This document shows positions 60,716 to 64,000 of a DNA stretch of 64,000 nt, in pieces. The DNA comes from Reticulitermes lucifugus (lineage: Eukaryota; Arthropoda; Insecta; Blattodea; Rhinotermitidae). The stretch is taken from assembly GCA_026260175.1 (NCBI GenBank), contig JAKCWW010000158.1:7147-71146 (forward strand), given 5' to 3'. A program made the position numbers and the translations under genes. The notes under the pieces were generated by a model, which worked only from the letters and a program-made list of their open reading frames with translations, was not told where the DNA came from and did no database searches. The stretch's first letter is position 1; every line of letters begins with the position of its first letter.

Positions 60716-62902
60716 ATGTATACAATTGTAATTATGTATGTAATTGAGATCTCAATTTTAATTGAGATCTAGACTTTCTAGTTGTGTTTACTGCAATTTA
60801 TTTATCTTATGAACTAAGGATCTTGTCCTAATATTCTCCGTGACCTTCGTCCTGCCTGTAACTTCGTTGCTTAGTCGCATCATATGTTGAAACTCTTCAA
60901 ATTTTTGGTGTCCTCTGCAGTCACCATCTTCAGGATAAATGTGAGGCGAATGAAGAAGATCCACCGATGTATAGGTTTCGCAGGCAACGTGCACACTTGC
61001 CGTTCTGTCACATCAGGGAAACTACGGAAACAGTGATAAAATTACAACTGCATCCGTGAGGACAGATACAAACTGAGCAACGTCTAGCTTCTTCTCTTTT
61101 ACTCCAGACCTTCTTAAGAAAGCAGGACTCCTTCCAGTCAGATAACAGCATGTGCCACATACCTATATCACTCCCACTGCTAGACAAATATATTGGTCAG
61201 TTTTTTGTTTCCTCTTCATTTATCTTGAAGATGTCTATTACAGTGAAACCCGAAAAGGAGCAGCTTCAACACACAGTACGAGTAAACGCTTTAAACCAAA
61301 ACTACTTAACTAAGTATGCAGCTAAATAACTATTTAGAACTAGGAAACTGAATAACTAACTTATAACTACCTAACCACCTAACTAACTGTCTATAACAGA
61401 ACCTGCAAATGCAACACGTCCATTACAAAATTTATTTCCTTCCACGAAATATTTTTTGCGGAACAAACTGAATTTCTCTGTCTAATCATCTTGTAGATTT
61501 TTCAAGGGATATTTTCGAAGAAGTTTCAACACCAATATACTAGGCTCCTCTCTTTTTACAGTAACCAAGCTACAAGGGCAGCCTACTGTAATCTTCTTCA
61601 GCTCACTAAAAATCTACTCTATGAATACCCTGTCTACATCAGCGACGTTCTTAAAAACATAATAAAGTACCGAGATTAAGAATGAATGGAAATTACTTAT
61701 CAATACGTAATTATGGCGCGACGCCTAATTAAGAACAGAAGTAACTTTACCTTTACATACATTTTCCACCCAGTTTATGCTTCTTATATTTTCTTGTGTA
61801 CATGCTTGGAATAAATAAGGCTTAAATGAACAAATTTGGATTCAGTATATCTTTGATCTTCGTGCTATATATAGTTTTAATGTATGAATTAAAGTGAATT
61901 ATTTATAAGGTGAGACGTAACCTCCGTAGTGAATGTTTCAAGATGAAGGCACACACACACACATACAGGGAAGGTGAAAGTTTGGGGAAGTTGAAAAGAT
62001 TTAGCAAATTGTTTTCTATGATTAAAACGAAAGAAAACGTCTTCCTTGAAGTAGGAATTCCGAACGTCATCACAACTTCAAGGGGTAAAGAGACTAGCAT
62101 TAATCCTTTTCATACCCCCGCTGTCCTAATTGACGAAATTCAATGAGGTTCCGCGATCAAGTTAATTGAATTCTCTGAAGGTGATCGACAAAGAGGCGAA
62201 AGTAGGAACTGAGAGGCCTTGGTCCTATAAGCAGTTCACACACACTTCATTCTTGCAACACTTTAAGTCAATGCTCCCTAAAATCTTTTTGTGAGCGTAT
62301 TTTCTTCATGTTTATAATTTTTTTGTTTAATTAATGATGTTGTCAGTATTCTGTAGCGTGATACGATAAGAATAATGAATTGGCTAGCTTTTAGAATGAA
62401 GCGGTCCTAGTGAAATTTGTTGCCTTCTCTCACTCTTCGCCTGGATTGTCTATCACAAAACACCTCGCGGGTTAACCAGTCGTCGCGATGGTATTTAAAT
62501 ATGCTATTACCCAAATCGAAAGCAGCAATGCTTCCAACTGTACCATTACTATCGTATTTATTTTGTTAATAGATTGATTAATTGTATTATCATATCCTCC
62601 TGTGTGTGTGTGTCCATCCCGCCTCTTAAGGACTTCTAAAAGCATTCTCAGATCTTTTATGAATATTGGTATGCACAGTAATCTGTCATTAAAAACCACC
62701 TGGTCCCTATACTTCTTAAATCCGAGCTGTTACATGAATATACTGACATGATGGTCGCGCGAATGTACGAGGATAGGGTGATATTAGAAACATTAAATTA
62801 GCGGCTGTGAAATTTTTAGGAAATACTTCCACGAGAAACGTGTATCGGTAACTTGGATTAAGATCGTTTTTTTGCTGGACGTAAAATAAAGAATGGCATG
62901 AC
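60716..62902. other. Unassigned interval
   Basis: No gene recognised. Short AC and TG runs lie near 61950 and 62602, and a loose aact-rich stretch at 61310-61390. Confidence 0.42.
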
Positions 62903-63030
62903 TAACTAACTAACTAACTCTATGGAGCAGAGTCCTTCTTGAGAAGCTAACAGGTCATCAGCTAGTCAAGAAATTCCCCTCGTTTTATGGAACCCGAAGG
63001 TTCATTACCGCACTCACAAGAGCCCGAAGA
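62903..63030 (-). mobile_element. LINE-A 3' terminus with (GTTA)n tail
   Basis: ctatggagcagagtccttct, aacaggtcatcagctagtca and ttcattaccgcactcacaag match the other LINE-A copies. The plus-strand (AACT)n run at 62904-62922 is at the element's 3' end, so its tail is (AGTT)n in sense. It is severely 5' truncated. Confidence 0.88.
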
Positions 63031-64000
63031 ATGGCATGGCACAGTCATCAAACATTTGGTTATACTTGTGTTTAAATGACCCTTTTTTTCCTAAAATACA
63101 CTATAAATGTTGCTACTTACCTTATTTTCCGTATCTCTATGCATATATCTCTTCATCTAAGCGGGTGGCTCCCAGTCTGACGCCGTGGCGCCTGCGCCTC
63201 TAGAGAAGCATCAGGCTGAAATCGAAAAATCTTGAATTACCAGAGCAACAAGCGATACTCTGTGCTGAAGTGAGTGCAGTTTTACGACTCCTGTGTCATC
63301 AAACACAGGATGATTTTCAAGAAACGCAGGGGTATCTATAAATTTTGTACTTGACGGTCTAATGCAATCGCTCTAACTTTATACTGATGACCCTGATATC
63401 AGGATAACAACCACATTCCCTATCATTGACTGACTGACTGACTAATTGAATTGTGTCCGTGGTATTAAAAATAATTACGTTTATGTGTTAAATCGCGTGA
63501 ATATTCCCAGTAGTTTATCATAATAGTCAAAAAATGAAACAAAAAATGTACATGAAATTTTAGTAAAAATAATTCAACACATTTCGTCTTCCAAAATATG
63601 TAAAATTTTTAGGAGCGTCTAAACATATGTTCGTTGTTATTTATGTTATCGTTTGTAGTCAAATGTGACGCTGTTTGGAAGATTTAAGGGTTAGACTGCA
63701 AGTTAATAAGAGCCATCAATGTATAGAATGTGGGGGTTTTAAAAAGATCCAGCGGGCTCAGGATCGTATCCAGTGTCGGATTCTCGTGAATACAGGAACG
63801 AACCTTCGGATTCCATAAATTTGGCCAACTTATTGATCGTTTTAACAACTATCAGTTGCTCATGAATAATTCTGCTTCGAGTAATATTTCGATAAATCTG
63901 GTGCCCAAAATGTCAACCTGAGGAATTTTCTGTTTAGCGTAGAAGGCATCAGAACTCAATTTTAAATTTAAACACATTTGAGGGTAGTTGTGCTTAATAG
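63031..64000. other. Unassigned DNA to window end
   Basis: A (GACT)n run lies near 63427-63442. No gene or known repeat copy is visible. Confidence 0.45.

Noticed and set aside
60788-60994. Third F2/FB1-type core near 60908 (caccatcttcagg) and a similar phrase near 35276
   Set aside because: The CTGAAGATG-like box is present, but no clear hairpin followed by CGAAACGT could be made, so I did not call it.
1-64000. CRISPR arrays, bacterial operons, or LTR/virus-like elements
   Set aside because: No spaced direct repeats of CRISPR type, no operon structure, and no paired long terminal repeats or gag-, env- or capsid-like frames were seen.

Overview
This is an AT-rich, gene-poor stretch of an animal nuclear genome, almost certainly an insect. 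No open frame exceeds about 120 codons, and I recognise no host protein-coding gene, rRNA or true tRNA. Three LINE tails read into peptides such as WTLRKVDEK, GHVERMPEERTVKKVFKN and WIDLAQDRERWRAF. As I remember them, these are abundant in cockroach and other polyneopteran/hemipteran assemblies, so a blattodean source is my best guess, but it is unproven.

Layout. A compound (ATCC)n-rich minisatellite occupies the first 300 bases. The rest is unrecognised DNA carrying dispersed repeats. These are: (1) at least four tRNA-derived SINE families, the commonest (SINE1) with 12 copies in both orientations; (2) three LINE families represented only by 3' ends: LINE-A with six copies, LINE-B with two, LINE-C with one; (3) a roughly 540 bp unclassified repeat, 'E', in about six places, two of which are split by LINE insertions and one of which is an inverted pair; (4) a foldback repeat (FB1, four clear copies and one weak) and a second repeat (F2, two copies), both containing a hairpin framed by CTGAAGATG-like and CGAAACGT-like boxes that resembles a hammerhead ribozyme core; (5) two short hAT-type non-autonomous elements and one mariner-like transposase C-terminal relic; (6) several minisatellites, microsatellites and strand-asymmetric purine/pyrimidine tracts.

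The window records an order of insertion. LINE-B (9653-10230) and LINE-C (about 21804-22190) each landed inside an E copy and left near-perfect 13 bp target duplications, and the empty sites survive in other E copies here. A SINE1 lies inside the 32.2-32.7 kb hAT element. SINE2 at 39.6 kb and SINE3 at 52.8 kb still carry direct repeats at their ends.

The best leads for something undescribed are the FB1/F2 hairpin core shared by two unlike repeats, the E family and its inverted pair, the 60 bp near-perfect palindrome at 31063-31122, and one unassigned 108-codon frame at 53401-53727. No virus-like or LTR element was recognised.
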